Shown: positions 9,805 through 22,100 of the stretch, in pieces | Layout of the letters: each line of letters opens with the position of its first letter | Numbering within the stretch: the first letter of the stretch is position 1 | Assembly: GCF_019668465.1 (NCBI RefSeq) | Contig: NZ_AP024828.1 | Coordinates: 2,170,001 to 2,234,000, forward strand | Origin: Mycobacterium senriense | GTDB taxonomy: Bacteria; Actinomycetota; Actinomycetes; Mycobacteriales; Mycobacteriaceae | Reading direction: 5' to 3' | DNA: 64,000 nt | Position numbers and translations under genes: made by a program | Notes under the pieces: model-generated | Told to the model about the DNA's origin: nothing | Seen by the model: only the letters and a program-made list of their open reading frames with translations | The model's database searches: none

Positions 9805-10339
9805 GGCCGCCGCTGCGCAGGCGCCCCGCGGCGAGGTGGCCGCGCTGGTCGCGGTGCAGGCGGCACTGAGCGATCGTCCCGGGGCGCTGCCGGTGGCGCG
9901 CGCGCTGTCCCACTTCGGCGAGCACAGCATCGGCTGGGTGGCCGTCGCCGCGCTCGGAGCGCTGCTGTCCCCGAAGCGGCGCTGGGACTGGCTGGTGGCC
10001 GGCGCCGGGGCGTTCGCCGCACACGCCGCGGCCGTCATCGTCAAGCGGATCGTGCGCCGCAAGCGGCCGCATGATCCCGCCGTCGCGGTCAACGTCGGCA
10101 CGCCCAGCCAACTGAGTTTCCCATCGGCACATGCCACTTCGACCACGGCCGCGGCGTTGCTGATGGGCCGGACCACGGGTCTGCCGCTGCCCGCCGTCCT
10201 GGTGCCCCCGATGGCGTTGTCGCGGATGCTGCTGGGCGTGCACTACCCCAGCGACGTGGCGTTCGGCATCGCGCTCGGTGCTGTCGTCGCGGCGATCGCG
10301 CGCCGCGCAGGAGAGGTCGCAAGAGGTGAAGCCGCATGA
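9797..10339 (+). CDS. PAP2-type decaprenylphosphoryl-5-phosphoribose phosphatase
   Basis: 180 aa membrane phosphatase, equivalent to Mtb Rv3807c. The three PAP2 motifs are present: KRIVRRKRP (motif C1) near residue 76, PSAHA (C2) near 111 and SRMLLGVHYPSD (C3) near 147. Hydrophobic segments surround them. In the pathway it removes the 5-phosphate from decaprenylphosphoryl-5-phosphoribose made by the next gene, giving decaprenylphosphoryl ribose for DprE1. It overlaps glfT2 by 8 bp and ubiA by 4 bp (ATGA), a strongly coupled operon position. Confidence 0.88.
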   Translation: MHEAAAAQAPRGEVAALVAVQAALSDRPGALPVARALSHFGEHSIGWVAVAALGALLSPKRRWDWLVAGAGAFAAHAAAVIVKRIVRRKRPHDPAVAVNVGTPSQLSFPSAHATSTTAAALLMGRTTGLPLPAVLVPPMALSRMLLGVHYPSDVAFGIALGAVVAAIARRAGEVARGEAA

Positions 10340-11244
10340 GTGAGGACGTCGTGACCCGGCCGCCCGCCAACCTGGTCTCCGGGGTGATCAAGGCGATCCG
10401 CCCCCGGCAGTGGGTGAAGAACGTACTGGTGCTGGCCGCACCGCTGGCCGCGTTGGGCGGCGGTGTCCGCTACGACTACGGGCAGCTGCTCACGCAGGTG
10501 GGCCTGGCGTTCGTGGTGTTCAGCCTGGCGGCGTCGTCGGTGTATCTGGTCAATGACGTGCGTGATGTCGAGGCCGACCGCGAACACCCGACCAAACGGT
10601 TCCGGCCGATCGCGGCGGGCATCGTCCCGGAGTGGCTGGCCTACGTCCTGGCGCTGCTGCTGGGGGTGGCCTCGCTGGGCATCGCGTGGGCGGTGACGCC
10701 CAACCTGACGCTGGTGATGGCCGTCTACCTCGGCATGCAGCTGGCGTACTGTTTCGGCCTCAAACACCAAGCCGTGCTTGACATCTGCATCGTGTCGTCG
10801 GCGTATCTACTTCGTGCCATCGCGGGCGGTGTGGCTGCCAAAATCCCGCTGTCTCAATGGTTTCTACTCTCCGCGGCGTTTGCATCGCTGTTCATGGTGG
10901 CCGGCAAGCGCTATGCGGAATTGCAGCTGGCCGAGCGCACCGGCGCGGCGATCCGCAAGTCACTGGAGAGTTACACCAGCACCTACCTGCGATTCGTCTG
11001 GACGCTGTCGGCCACCGCGGTGGTGATGTGCTACGGCCTGTGGGCGTTCGAGCGGGGGCACCACTCCGGGTCTTGGTACGCGGTGTCCATGGTTCCGTTC
11101 ACCATCGCGATCCTGCGCTACGCGGTCGACGTGGACGGCGGGCTGGCCGGCGAACCCGAAGACATCGCGCTGCGGGACCGGGTGCTGCAGCTGCTGTTCC
11201 TGGCGTGGATCGCGACGGTCGGAGCCGCCGTTGCCTTCGGTTAG
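10336..11244 (+). CDS. ubiA: Decaprenyl-phosphate phosphoribosyltransferase (DPPR synthase)
   Basis: 302 aa UbiA-superfamily prenyltransferase, equivalent to Mtb Rv3806c. It transfers phosphoribose from PRPP to decaprenyl phosphate, the first step toward the arabinose donor DPA. The first Asp-rich motif is NDVRDVEADREHP (Asn73, Asp74, Asp77, Asp81), and a second conserved stretch, GLKHQAVLD, lies near residue 140. Multiple membrane helices are evident. It overlaps the genes on both sides. Confidence 0.95.
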   Translation: MSEDVVTRPPANLVSGVIKAIRPRQWVKNVLVLAAPLAALGGGVRYDYGQLLTQVGLAFVVFSLAASSVYLVNDVRDVEADREHPTKRFRPIAAGIVPEWLAYVLALLLGVASLGIAWAVTPNLTLVMAVYLGMQLAYCFGLKHQAVLDICIVSSAYLLRAIAGGVAAKIPLSQWFLLSAAFASLFMVAGKRYAELQLAERTGAAIRKSLESYTSTYLRFVWTLSATAVVMCYGLWAFERGHHSGSWYAVSMVPFTIAILRYAVDVDGGLAGEPEDIALRDRVLQLLFLAWIATVGAAVAFG

Positions 11245-13204
11245 CCCCGAACTGCAGGCTCTCAAAGCGCGCATGATGCGCGGCCGGCCGGTGATCAGGC
11301 GGCCCGGCTGGCCGTTGTTTCCGTACACCACGATGGTGCGGGTCAGCCTGTGGATCAGCGTGGCGTTGGTCGCCATCCTGTTCGGGTGGGGGAGTTGGCA
11401 GCGGCGGTGGATCGCCGACGACGGGCTGATCGTGCTGCGCACCGTGCGCAATCTGCTCGCCGGCAACGGCCCGGTTTTCAACCAGGGTGAGCGGGTGGAG
11501 GCCAACACCTCCACGGCCTGGACCTACCTGATGTACGTCGGGAGCTGGGTCGGCGGCCCGCTGCGCATGGAGTACGTGGCGCTCGCGCTCGCGCTGGTGC
11601 TCTCGGTGGTGGGGGTGGCGCTGCTGATGCTGGGCGCCGCGCGGCTGTACGCCCCCAGTCTGCGGGGCCGCAGGGCCATCATGTTGCCCGCCGGCGCGCT
11701 GGTCTACATCGCGCTGCCGCCGGCGCGGGACTTTGCCACCTCCGGGCTGGAAAGCGGTTTGGCGCTGGCCTATCTCGGGCTGCTGTGGTGGATGATGGTC
11801 TGCTGGGCGCAGCCGGTGCGCAACCGCACAGATAACAAGGTGTTCGCCGGCCTGCTGGCGTTCGTCGCCGGGTTCAGCGTGTTGGTCCGGCCGGAGCTGG
11901 CGCTCATGGGCGGGCTGGCGCTGATCATGATGCTGGTCGCTGCCCGGACCTGGCGCCGCCGGGTGCTGATCGTGGTGGCCGGGGGTTTGCTGCCGGTCGG
12001 CTACGAAATCTTCCGGATGGGCTACTACGGCCTGCTGGTGCCGGGCACCGCCCTGGCCAAGGACGCGGCCGGGGACAAGTGGTCCCAGGGCATGATCTAC
12101 CTCTCCAACTTCAACGCGCCCTATGCGGTGTGGATCCCGCTGGTGCTCCTCGTGCCGCTGGGTGTGCTGCTGTTCGCCGCGCGCCGGCGGCCGTCGTTCC
12201 TGCGCCCCGCGCTGGCACCCAACTACGGACGGGTGGCCCGCGCCGTGCACAGCCCGCCTGCGGTGGTGGCGTGGGTGCTGATCAGCGGGCTGTTGCAGGC
12301 CCTCTACTGGACCCGGCAGGGCGGCGACTTCATGCACGCCCGCGTGCTGCTGGCCCCGCTGTTCTGCCTGCTCGCTCCGATCGCCGTCATCCCGATCGCC
12401 ATCCCCGACGGCCAGGACTATTCGCGGGAGACCGGTAACTGGGTTGCCGGCGCGGCCGGCGCGTTGTGGCTGGGGTTGGCCGGATGGGCACTGTGGGCGG
12501 CGAATTCACCCGGGATGGGCGACGACGCGACCCACGTCACCTACTCCGGGATAGTCGACGAACGCCGCTTCTACTCCCAGGCCACCGGCAACGCGCACCC
12601 GCTGACCGCCGCGGACTACCTGGGCTACCCGCGGATGGCGGCCATCCTGACCGCGCTGAACAACACCCCCGAAGGCGCGCTGCTGCTGCCGTCGGGCAAT
12701 TACATCCAGTGGGACCTGGTGCCGCAGACCCAGCCGGCGCCGGGCGACAAGTCTGCGCAAAAGCCCCAGCATGCAGTGTTTTTCACCAACCTCGGCATGG
12801 TCGGCATGAACGTCGGGCTCGATGTCAGGGTGATCGATCAGATCGGGTTGGCGAATCCGCTTGCGCAACACACCGAACGGCTCAAGCACGGCCGCATCGG
12901 GCACGACAAGAACCTCTTTCCGGACTGGGTGATCGCCGACGGCCCCTGGGTGAAGCTCCCCCCGGGAATTCCGGGCTACCTGGACGCGCAGTGGGTCGCC
13001 GAGGCCGTCGCGGCGCTGCAATGTCCCGAGACGAAGGCGGTGCTCAGCTCGGTGCGCGCGCCGATGACCCCGCACCGATTCCTGTCCAACCTGGTGAACT
13101 CCTTCCAGTTCACCGGGTACCGGATCGACCGGGTGCCGCGCTACGAACTGGCCCGCTGCGGGCTGCCGATACCGCCGGAGCCACCGCCCCCACCGCGTGA
13201 GTAA
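11231..13204 (+). CDS. aftB: Terminal arabinofuranosyltransferase AftB
   Basis: 657 aa from a TTG start that overlaps the ubiA stop; an internal ATG at 11333 gives 623 aa and matches the usual Mtb start MVRVSLW (627 aa), so the true start is uncertain. AftB is a GT-C membrane enzyme that adds the terminal beta-1,2-linked arabinofuranose to arabinan from decaprenylphosphoryl arabinose, outside the membrane. About ten membrane helices occupy the N-terminal 420 residues, with the acidic pair in RWIADDGLIVLRT in the first external loop, followed by a large soluble domain. It closes the galactan operon. Confidence 0.95.
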   Translation: MPSVSPELQALKARMMRGRPVIRRPGWPLFPYTTMVRVSLWISVALVAILFGWGSWQRRWIADDGLIVLRTVRNLLAGNGPVFNQGERVEANTSTAWTYLMYVGSWVGGPLRMEYVALALALVLSVVGVALLMLGAARLYAPSLRGRRAIMLPAGALVYIALPPARDFATSGLESGLALAYLGLLWWMMVCWAQPVRNRTDNKVFAGLLAFVAGFSVLVRPELALMGGLALIMMLVAARTWRRRVLIVVAGGLLPVGYEIFRMGYYGLLVPGTALAKDAAGDKWSQGMIYLSNFNAPYAVWIPLVLLVPLGVLLFAARRRPSFLRPALAPNYGRVARAVHSPPAVVAWVLISGLLQALYWTRQGGDFMHARVLLAPLFCLLAPIAVIPIAIPDGQDYSRETGNWVAGAAGALWLGLAGWALWAANSPGMGDDATHVTYSGIVDERRFYSQATGNAHPLTAADYLGYPRMAAILTALNNTPEGALLLPSGNYIQWDLVPQTQPAPGDKSAQKPQHAVFFTNLGMVGMNVGLDVRVIDQIGLANPLAQHTERLKHGRIGHDKNLFPDWVIADGPWVKLPPGIPGYLDAQWVAEAVAALQCPETKAVLSSVRAPMTPHRFLSNLVNSFQFTGYRIDRVPRYELARCGLPIPPEPPPPPRE

Positions 13205-14585
<1,381 letters not shown>

Positions 14586-14607
14586 ACACACCCAAGCAGT
14601 ACGACAG

Positions 14608-14637
14608 GCGGCGGGAACCCTTCGGGGTTTCCGCCGC
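14608..14637 (+). terminator. Hairpin terminator after fbpA
   Basis: 13-bp stem with arms 14608-14620 and 14625-14637, one G-T pair and a TTCG tetraloop, 22 bp past the fbpA stop. There is no T run, as is common for mycobacterial hairpins. It separates fbpA from fbpD. Confidence 0.65.
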
Positions 14638-14736
14638 TAGTCGTTTGCGGCGTGTGACTTGTTTCACTACCCGGCGCGCGGGGGAACTACGGCCCTGGCT
14701 AATGTGCTTTCAGCGACTACACGATGGAGGGTGGAC

Positions 14737-15648
14737 ATGACGGTAGTGCGGGGTATGTCGGCGCTGTTCCGGGTGTTCTGCGTAGCCGTGCTGGCCGTCG
14801 GGTTGGCCCTCGCACTGCAGACCGCCGCGACCCTCGGCAAAGCCAGGGCGGCGGGCTACGAGAGCCTGATGGTTCCGTCGGCGGCGATGGGCCGCGACAT
14901 TCCGGTGGCCTTCATGGCCGGTGGTCCGCACGCGGTGTACCTGCTCGACGCGTTCAACGCGGCCCCGGACGTCAGCAACTGGGTGACCGCCGGTAACGCG
15001 ATGAACACGCTCGGCGGCAAGGGCATCTCGGTGGTGGCCCCGGCCGGAGGCGCGTGGAGCATGTACACCAACTGGGAGCAGGACGGCAGCAAGCAGTGGG
15101 ACACGTTCCTGTCCAGTGAGCTGCCCGACTGGCTGGCCGCCAACAAGGGCCTGGCGCCCGGCGGCCACGCCGCCGTCGGTGCCTCGCAGGGCGGCTATGC
15201 GGCGATGGCGCTGGCCTGCTTCCATCCCGACCGCTTCGGCTTCGCCGGATCGCTGTCCGGCTTCCTCTACCCGTCGAGCACCAACTACAACGGCGCGATC
15301 CTGGCGGGCCTGCAGCAGTTCGGCGGCATCGACGGCAACGGCATGTGGGGCGCCCCGCAGTTGGGCCGGTGGAAGTGGCACGACCCCTACGTGCACGCCT
15401 CGCTGCTGGCGCAGAACAACACCCGCGTCTGGGTCTACAGCCCGACCAACATGGGCGGCGACGACGCCGCGATGATCGGGCAGGCCGGCGCTGCGATGGG
15501 CAGTTCGCGGGAGTTCTATCAGCAGTACCGCAGCAACGGCGGACACAACGGCCACTTCGACTTCCCCGGCGGCGGCGACAACGGCTGGGGTTCGTGGTCG
15601 GGGCAGCTCGGGGCGATGTCGGGCGACATCGTCGGCGCCATCCGCTAG
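14737..15648 (+). CDS. fbpD: MPT51/MPB51 antigen, Ag85-related secreted protein
   Basis: 303 aa secreted alpha/beta-hydrolase of the antigen 85 family (Mtb Rv3803c). The ATG at 14737 has GGAGG 6 bases upstream and starts a signal peptide ending near AAG at residue 40. Mtb MPT51 is regarded as non-catalytic, mainly a matrix-binding protein. Here the nucleophile elbow reads GASQGG with a serine (Ser150), but the region holding the catalytic histidine of Ag85 reads GGGDNGWGSW with no histidine. Enzyme activity is therefore still unlikely. The stop codon lies inside the first unit of a 57-bp tandem repeat. Confidence 0.92.
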   Translation: MTVVRGMSALFRVFCVAVLAVGLALALQTAATLGKARAAGYESLMVPSAAMGRDIPVAFMAGGPHAVYLLDAFNAAPDVSNWVTAGNAMNTLGGKGISVVAPAGGAWSMYTNWEQDGSKQWDTFLSSELPDWLAANKGLAPGGHAAVGASQGGYAAMALACFHPDRFGFAGSLSGFLYPSSTNYNGAILAGLQQFGGIDGNGMWGAPQLGRWKWHDPYVHASLLAQNNTRVWVYSPTNMGGDDAAMIGQAGAAMGSSREFYQQYRSNGGHNGHFDFPGGGDNGWGSWSGQLGAMSGDIVGAIR

Positions 15649-15815
15649 CGGCGATCGCAAGCGCGGCGGAGCCGGGCGCCGCGGGTCGCTGCCCGACTGG
15701 CCTAGCGGCGATCGCAAGCGCGGCGGAGCCGGGCGCCGCGGGTCGCCGCCCGACTGGCCTAAAGACGATCGCAAGCGCGGCGGAGCCGGGCGCAGCGGGT
15801 CGGCGCCCGACTGGC
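15645..15815 (+). repeat. Three tandem 57-bp repeats
   Basis: Units start at 15645, 15702 and 15759. Each contains CGATCGCAAGCGCGGCGG, followed by GCCGGGCGC and a GGGTC core, and ends CGACTGGC. Units 1 and 2 are almost identical; unit 3 has several changes. The unit length is 19 codons and the fbpD stop codon is in unit 1. Such GC-rich units resemble dispersed mycobacterial intergenic repeats; copy number may vary between strains. Confidence 0.85.
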
Positions 15816-15906
15816 CCACGCGGCCAAGCCGGTACCGTATAGGGGGTGCAGCAGGGGTCGGGAGGACCGCGTAGCTGCGATCCACCGACTCTGCTGGCAG
15901 GAGAAC

Positions 15907-16923
15907 ATGGCTACAAGCGCGCGGCGTAAGCGCCAACGCACCCTCGCGTGGATCGCCGCCTTGTCGGTCGCCGCCGTCGTCTTCCTCGGCATCCTGGCTG
16001 CGGTGACCTTGCTGCGCGGCCATCAGTCGGAGCCCAGCGCGGTGCCGCCCGGGGTCCTGCCCCCATCGTCGTCGTCGACAGCGACGCACCCGCACAAGCC
16101 GCGACCCGCGTTTCAGGACGCGTCGTGCCCGGACGTGTTGCTGGTCGACGTTCCCGGGACGTGGGAGTCCGCCCTGCAGGACGACCCCGCCAACCCCGTC
16201 CAATTCCCCAACGCGCTGCTGCATCAGGCGACCGCGACCCTCACCCAGCAGTTCCCCTCGTCGCGGGTGCAGGCGTACACCACCCCGTACACCGCGCAGT
16301 TCCACAACCCGCTGAGCGGTGACACGCAGATGTCCTACAACGCCAGCCGGGCCGAGGGCACCCGCGCCACGGTGCAGGCGATGACCGACATGAACACCAA
16401 GTGCCCGCTGACCAGTTACGTGCTGATGGGCTTCTCGCAGGGCGCGGTGATCGCGGGCGACATCGCCAGCGATATCGGCAATGGCCGCGGACCCGTCGAC
16501 GACGACCTGGTGCTGGGCGTGACATTGATCGCGGACGGTCGTCGCCAGATGGGGGTCGGCAACGACGTCGGACCCAACCCGCCGGGGCAGGGTGCCGAGG
16601 TCACGTTGCACGAGGTGCCGATCCTGTCCGGGATGGGTCTGACCATGACCGGCGCCCGCCCCGGCGGCTTCGGCGATCTCAACGGCAAGACCAACGAGAT
16701 CTGCGCGCCGGGCGACCTGATCTGCGCTGCTCCGGAGGAGGCGTTCAGCATCGCCAACCTGCCGAGCACGCTGAACACGTTGGCCGGCGGTGCCGGTCAG
16801 CCGGTCCACGCGCTGTATGCCACGACGCAGTGCTGGAGCATCGACGGGGCACCCGCCACCGACTGGACGCTCAACTGGGCTCACAATCTGATCGCGAATG
16901 CGCCACAACCGAAACACGGATGA
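15907..16923 (+). CDS. culp6: Cutinase-like phospholipase/thioesterase Culp6
   Basis: 338 aa, equivalent to essential Mtb Rv3802c. A membrane anchor (about residues 13-36) precedes a Pro-rich linker and a cutinase-fold hydrolase. The nucleophile is Ser177 in GFSQG; by alignment with Mtb the triad is completed by Asp270 (CAPGDLICA) and His301 (QPVHALYA). The Mtb enzyme has phospholipase A and thioesterase activity in the cell envelope and is linked to mycolate metabolism, in line with its place between the Ag85 genes and fadD32. AGGAG precedes the ATG. Confidence 0.93.
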   Translation: MATSARRKRQRTLAWIAALSVAAVVFLGILAAVTLLRGHQSEPSAVPPGVLPPSSSSTATHPHKPRPAFQDASCPDVLLVDVPGTWESALQDDPANPVQFPNALLHQATATLTQQFPSSRVQAYTTPYTAQFHNPLSGDTQMSYNASRAEGTRATVQAMTDMNTKCPLTSYVLMGFSQGAVIAGDIASDIGNGRGPVDDDLVLGVTLIADGRRQMGVGNDVGPNPPGQGAEVTLHEVPILSGMGLTMTGARPGGFGDLNGKTNEICAPGDLICAAPEEAFSIANLPSTLNTLAGGAGQPVHALYATTQCWSIDGAPATDWTLNWAHNLIANAPQPKHG

Positions 16924-16987
16924 CCGGGACGGTGGGACACAAGCGGTAGGTAGCGGTTGCCGATGACGATCAGCGGTACCTTGTGAT

Positions 16988-17016
16988 TTGGTCTGCCGTA
17001 GGCAGCCCCGTAACAT
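16988..17016 (+). promoter_or_regulatory. Candidate promoter of fadD32-pks13-accD4
   Basis: TTGGTC (16988-16993), a 17-base spacer, then TAACAT (17011-17016) match a SigA-type mycobacterial promoter. The remaining 230 bp to the fadD32 start would be a long leader. The 323-bp gap 16924-17246 holds no recognisable gene. Confidence 0.4.
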
Positions 17017-17246
17017 TAAGAGGAATTTAAGAGCTATTGGACCTTTGTCGCGCGCCCGGTCGGGATAGATGCCGGCTGGGGCTGGCACATCACCGGCGTT
17101 CCCCAGCGGGTGCGGTGCGGGGTCCGGCGTGCGCGTAGACATGTAACCGTCGGTCGAGCCGGCTTGAGAACGAAGCCGTCGGCGGAACGACCTAGGAACC
17201 ACGCGTCGGCCCAGCCGACCGAAAACAGGTGCGACAGGAGAGCGGC

Positions 17247-19145
17247 ATGGTGTACCACAACCCGTTCATCGTGAATGGAAAGATCAAGTTCCCGGACAAC
17301 ACGAACTTGGTCAAGCACGTTGAGAAATGGGCGAAGGTTCGCGGCGACCAGCTCGCCTACCGGTTCCTGGACTTTTCCACCGAGCGCGACGGCGTCGAAT
17401 GCGACATCTCCTGGTCGCAGTTCAGCGCCCGCAACCGCGCCGTGGGCGCGCGGCTGCAGCAGGTCACCCAGCCCGACGACCGCATCGCCGTGCTCTGCCC
17501 GCAGAACCTGGACTACCTCGTCGCACTCTTCGGCGTGCTGTACGCCGGCCGGATCGCGGTGCCGTTGTTCGACCCGAGCGAGCCCGGCCACGTCGGCCGC
17601 CTGCACGCCGTGCTCGACGACTGCACCCCGACGACGATCCTGACCACCACCGAGGCCGCCGAGGGCGTCCGTAAGTTCATCCGTGCCCGGGCCGCCAAGG
17701 AGCGCCCCCGCGTCATCGCCGTCGATGCGGTGCCCAACGAGGTTGCATCCACCTGGGAGCCGCCGGAGGCCACCGAGAACACCATCGCCTACCTGCAGTA
17801 CACCTCGGGCTCCACCCGCACCCCGACCGGCGTGGAGATCACGCACCTGAACCTGCCCACCAACGTGCTGCAGGTGCTCAACGGCCTGGAGGGCAAGGAG
17901 GCCGACCGCGGCCTGTCCTGGCTGCCGTTCTTCCACGACATGGGGCTGATCACCGCCCTGCTGTCACCGGTGGTCGGTCACAAGTTCACCTTCATGACGC
18001 CTGCCGCCTTCGTGCGCCGGCCCGGCCGGTGGATCCGCGAGATGGCGCGCAAGCCCGAGGACGCCCCGGACTGTGAGGTCATCACCGTGGCGCCCAACTT
18101 CGCGTTCGAGCACGCGGCAGTCCGCGGGGTGCCCAAGGAGGGCGAGCCGCCGCTGGATCTGAGCAACGTGAAGGCGATCCTGAACGGCAGCGAGCCGGTG
18201 TCCCCGGCTTCGATGCGCAAGTTCTACGACGCGTTCTCGCCCTACGGTCTGCGCGAGACCGCGATCAAGCCGTCCTACGGCCTGGCCGAGGCGACGCTGT
18301 TCGTGTCCACCACGCCGATGAACGAGGCGCCCAGGGTCATCCACGTCGACCGCGACGAGCTGAACAAGCAGCGTTTCGTCGAGGTGCCCGCCGATTCGCC
18401 GAAGGCCGTTCCGCAGGTTTCCGCCGGCGTCATCGGCGTCGACGAGTGGGCCGTCATCGTGGACCCGGAGACCGCGAGCGAGCTGCCCGACGGACAGATC
18501 GGCGAGATCTGGCTGCACGGCAACAACCTGGGCATCGGCTACTGGGGCAAGGAAGAAGAGACCAACGACGTCTTCCGCAACATCCTCAAGTCGCGGATCA
18601 GCCAGTCCCACGCCGAGGGTGCCCCCGACGACGGCATGTGGGTCAAGACCGGCGACTACGGCACCTACCACAAGGGCCACCTCTACATCGCGGGCCGCAT
18701 CAAGGACCTGGTCATCATCGACGGCCGCAACCACTACCCGCAGGACCTCGAATACTCGGCGCAGGAAGCCAGCAAGGCGCTGCGCACCGGTTACGTCGCC
18801 GCCTTCTCGGTGCCGGCCAACCAGCTGCCGCAGGAAGTGTTCGACAACCCGCACGCCGGCATCAAGTACGACCCGGACGACGGCTCCGAGCAGCTGGTGA
18901 TCGTCGCCGAGCGCGCCGCCGGCTCGCACAAGCTGGACTACCAGCCCATCGCCGACGACATCCGGGCCGCGATCGCCGTGCGCCACGGCGTCACGGTCCG
19001 CGACCTGCTGCTGGTGCAGTCGGGCACCATCCCGCGTACCTCCAGCGGCAAGATCGGGCACCGCGCCTGCCGCGCGGCTTACCTCGACGGCAGTCTGCGA
19101 AGCGGCGTCGGGTCCCCGACGGCCTTCGCCAGCTCCACTGACTGA
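17247..19145 (+). CDS. fadD32: Long-chain fatty-acyl-AMP ligase FadD32
   Basis: 632 aa FAAL-type enzyme that activates the meromycolic acid as acyl-AMP and loads it on the N-terminal ACP of Pks13. The adenylate-forming motif [11 protein letters not shown] lies near residue 180, [10 protein letters not shown] near 345 and the C-terminal [28 protein letters not shown] hinge near 470-500. ATG 17247 (MVYHNPF) has AGGAG 6 bases upstream and is preferred to GTG 17229. It leads the mycolate-condensation operon; pks13 starts 13 bp after its stop. Confidence 0.97.
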   Translation: MVYHNPFIVNGKIKFPDNTNLVKHVEKWAKVRGDQLAYRFLDFSTERDGVECDISWSQFSARNRAVGARLQQVTQPDDRIAVLCPQNLDYLVALFGVLYAGRIAVPLFDPSEPGHVGRLHAVLDDCTPTTILTTTEAAEGVRKFIRARAAKERPRVIAVDAVPNEVASTWEPPEATENTIAYLQYTSGSTRTPTGVEITHLNLPTNVLQVLNGLEGKEADRGLSWLPFFHDMGLITALLSPVVGHKFTFMTPAAFVRRPGRWIREMARKPEDAPDCEVITVAPNFAFEHAAVRGVPKEGEPPLDLSNVKAILNGSEPVSPASMRKFYDAFSPYGLRETAIKPSYGLAEATLFVSTTPMNEAPRVIHVDRDELNKQRFVEVPADSPKAVPQVSAGVIGVDEWAVIVDPETASELPDGQIGEIWLHGNNLGIGYWGKEEETNDVFRNILKSRISQSHAEGAPDDGMWVKTGDYGTYHKGHLYIAGRIKDLVIIDGRNHYPQDLEYSAQEASKALRTGYVAAFSVPANQLPQEVFDNPHAGIKYDPDDGSEQLVIVAERAAGSHKLDYQPIADDIRAAIAVRHGVTVRDLLLVQSGTIPRTSSGKIGHRACRAAYLDGSLRSGVGSPTAFASSTD

Positions 19146-19158
19146 ATCCCTGAGGACC

Positions 19159-22100
19159 ATGGCTGACACTGAGCACCCCGAAAACCACACCCCGGGCCCT
19201 GACGGGGAGGTGCCCGCCAAGACGACGGAGATGCGCGCCGGCGACGATGCAGAGCGCAGCGATGAGGACAAGCGGCGCCCAACAACCGTCCCCGAGATGC
19301 GCCAGTGGCTGCGCAACTGGGTGGGCCGCGCGGTCGGGAAATCACCCGACGACATCGACGAGTCGGTGCCGATGGTCGAGCTGGGCCTGGCGTCGCGGGA
19401 CGCCGTGGCGATGGCCGCCGACATCGAGGACATGACCGGTGTCACCCTGTCGGTCGCGGTGGCCTTCCAGCATCCGACGATCGAATCGCTGGCCACCCGC
19501 ATCATCGAGGGCGAGCCCGAGGTCGCCGACGACGACCTCGACGGCGCCGACTGGACCCGCACCGGCCCGGCCGAGCGCGTCGACATCGCGATCGTGGGCC
19601 TGTCGACCCGGCTGCCCGGCGACATGAACTCCCCGGACGAGACCTGGGCGGCGCTCATGGAGGGCCGCGACGCCATCACCGATCTGCCCGAGGGCCGCTG
19701 GTCGGAATTCCTCGAGGAGCCGCGCATCGCCCAGCGCGTCGCCACCGCACGCACCCGCGGCGGCTACCTGAAGGACATCAAGGGCTTCGACTCCGAGTTC
19801 TTCGCGGTCGCCAAGACCGAGGCCGACAACATCGACCCGCAGCAGCGGATGGCGCTGGAGCTCACCTGGGAGGCTCTCGAGCACGCCCGCATCCCGGCGT
19901 CGAGCCTGCGCGGCGAGTCCGTCGGCGTCTACGTCGGCTTCTCCAACAACGACTACCAATTCCTGGCGGTGTCCGACCCCACGGTCGCGCACCCCTACGC
20001 GATCACCGGGACGGCCAGCTCGATCATCGCCAACCGGGTGTCCTACTTCTACGACTTCCGCGGCCCGTCGGTGGCGCTGGACACCGCCTGCTCGAGCTCG
20101 CTGGTGGCAACGCACCAGGCAGTGCAGGCGCTGCGCAACGGTGAGTGCGACGTGGCGGTCGCGGGTGGCGTCAACGCGCTGCTCACGCCCTTGGTGACGC
20201 TCGGCTTCGACGAGATCGGCGCGGTGCTGGCTCCCGACGGTCGGATCAAGTCGTTCTCGTCGGACGCCGACGGCTACACCCGTTCCGAGGGTGGCGGCAT
20301 GTTCGTGCTGAAGCGGGTCGACGACGCCCGCCGCGACGGCGACCAGATCCTGGCCGTCATCGCCGGCAGCGCGGTCAACCACGACGGCCGGTCCAACGGC
20401 CTGATCGCCCCCAACCAGGACGCCCAGGCCGAGGTGCTGCGCCGGGCCTACAAGGACGCGGGCATCGACCCACGTACCGTCGACTACATCGAGGCGCACG
20501 GCACCGGCACGGTCCTGGGTGACCCGATCGAGGCCGAGGCGCTGGGCCGCATCATCGGCCGGGGTCGCCCCGCCGACCGTCCGGCGCTGCTGGGCGCGGT
20601 GAAAACCAATGTGGGACACCTCGAGTCGGCCGCCGGCGCGGCCAGCCTGGCCAAGGTGGTGCTGGCCCTGCAGCACGACAAGCTGCCGCCGTCGATCAAC
20701 TTCGCCGGGCCGAGCCCCTACATCGACTTCGACGGCATGCACCTGAAAGTCATTGACAGCGCGAGTGATTGGCCGCGCTACGGTGGCTACGCGCTGGCCG
20801 GGGTGTCCAGCTTCGGCTTCGGCGGTGCCAACGCGCACCTGGTGGTGCGCGAGGTGCTGCCCCGCGACGTCATCGAGCGTGAGCCCGAGCCGCAGCCCGT
20901 CGCCGCCGCGCCGGCCGCCGACGCGGCCGAGGCGCCCACGCTGGAGAGCCACTCGCTGCGGTTCGACGACTTCGGCAACATCATCCCCGACGCCTCCGAG
21001 GCCGAGGAGGCGGAGTACGAGCTCCCTGGCGTGACCGACGAGGCGCTGCGCCTCAAAGAGATCGCGCTGGAAGAGCTTGCCGCACAAGAGGAGTCGGAGC
21101 CGACCAAGCCGCTGATCCCGCTCGCGGTGTCCGCGTTTCTGACATCGCGCAAGAAGTCCGCCGCCGCCGAGCTGGCGGACTGGATGGAAAGCCCGGAGGG
21201 GCAGGCCTCGTCGCTGGAATCCATCGGCCGGTCGCTGTCGCGGCGCAACCACGGCCGCTCGCGCGCGGTGGTGCTGGCCCACGACCACGAGGAGGCCATC
21301 AAGGGCCTGCGCGCGATCGCCGAGGGCAAGCAACGGCCCAATGTGTTCAGCACCGACGGCCCGGTGACCAGTGGCCCGGTGTGGGCGATGGCCGGTTTCG
21401 GGGCGCAGCACCGCAAGATGGGCAAGAGCCTGTACCTGCGTAACGAGGTCTTCGCCGAGTGGATCGAGAAGGTCGACGCGCTGATCCAGGACGAGCGCGG
21501 CTACTCGGTGCTCGAGATGATCCTCGACGACTCAGTCGATTACGGCATCGAGACCAGCAACGTCGTCATCTTCGCGATCCAGATCGCGCTGGGCGAGTTG
21601 CTCAAGCACCACGGCGCGAAACCCGCTGCGGTGGTGGGCCAGTCGCTCGGCGAGCCCGCGTCGGCGTACTTCGCCGGCGGCCTGTCGCTGGCGGACGCGG
21701 CCCGCGTGATCGCGTCGCGCTCGCACCTGATGGGCGAGGGCGAGTCGATGCTGTTCGGCGAGTACATCCGGTTCATGGCGCTCGTCGAGTACTCCGCCGA
21801 TGAGCTCAAGACGGTGTTCGGCGACTTCCCCGGGCTGGAGGTGTGTGTCTACGCCGCGCCCAGCCAGACCGTGATCGGCGGCCCGCCGGACCAGATCGAC
21901 GCGATCGTCGCCCGCGCGGAGGCCGAGGGCCGCTTCGCGCGCAAGCTGCAGACCAAGGGCGCGGGCCACACCTCGCAGATGGACCCGCTGCTCGGTGAGT
22001 TCTCCGCCGAGCTGCAGGGCATCGTGCCGCTGAGGCCGACGGTCGGGATCTTCTCGACGGTGCACGAGGGCACCTACATCAAGCCCGGCGGCGAGCCGGT

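Noticed and set aside
14710..17202. 830-codon minus-strand frame
   Set aside because: Antisense shadow of fbpD and culp6 produced by high GC at third codon positions; composition is His/Arg/Gly-rich as in other shadows.
19342..21411. 689-codon minus-strand frame
   Set aside because: Antisense of pks13, which is unambiguous on the plus strand.
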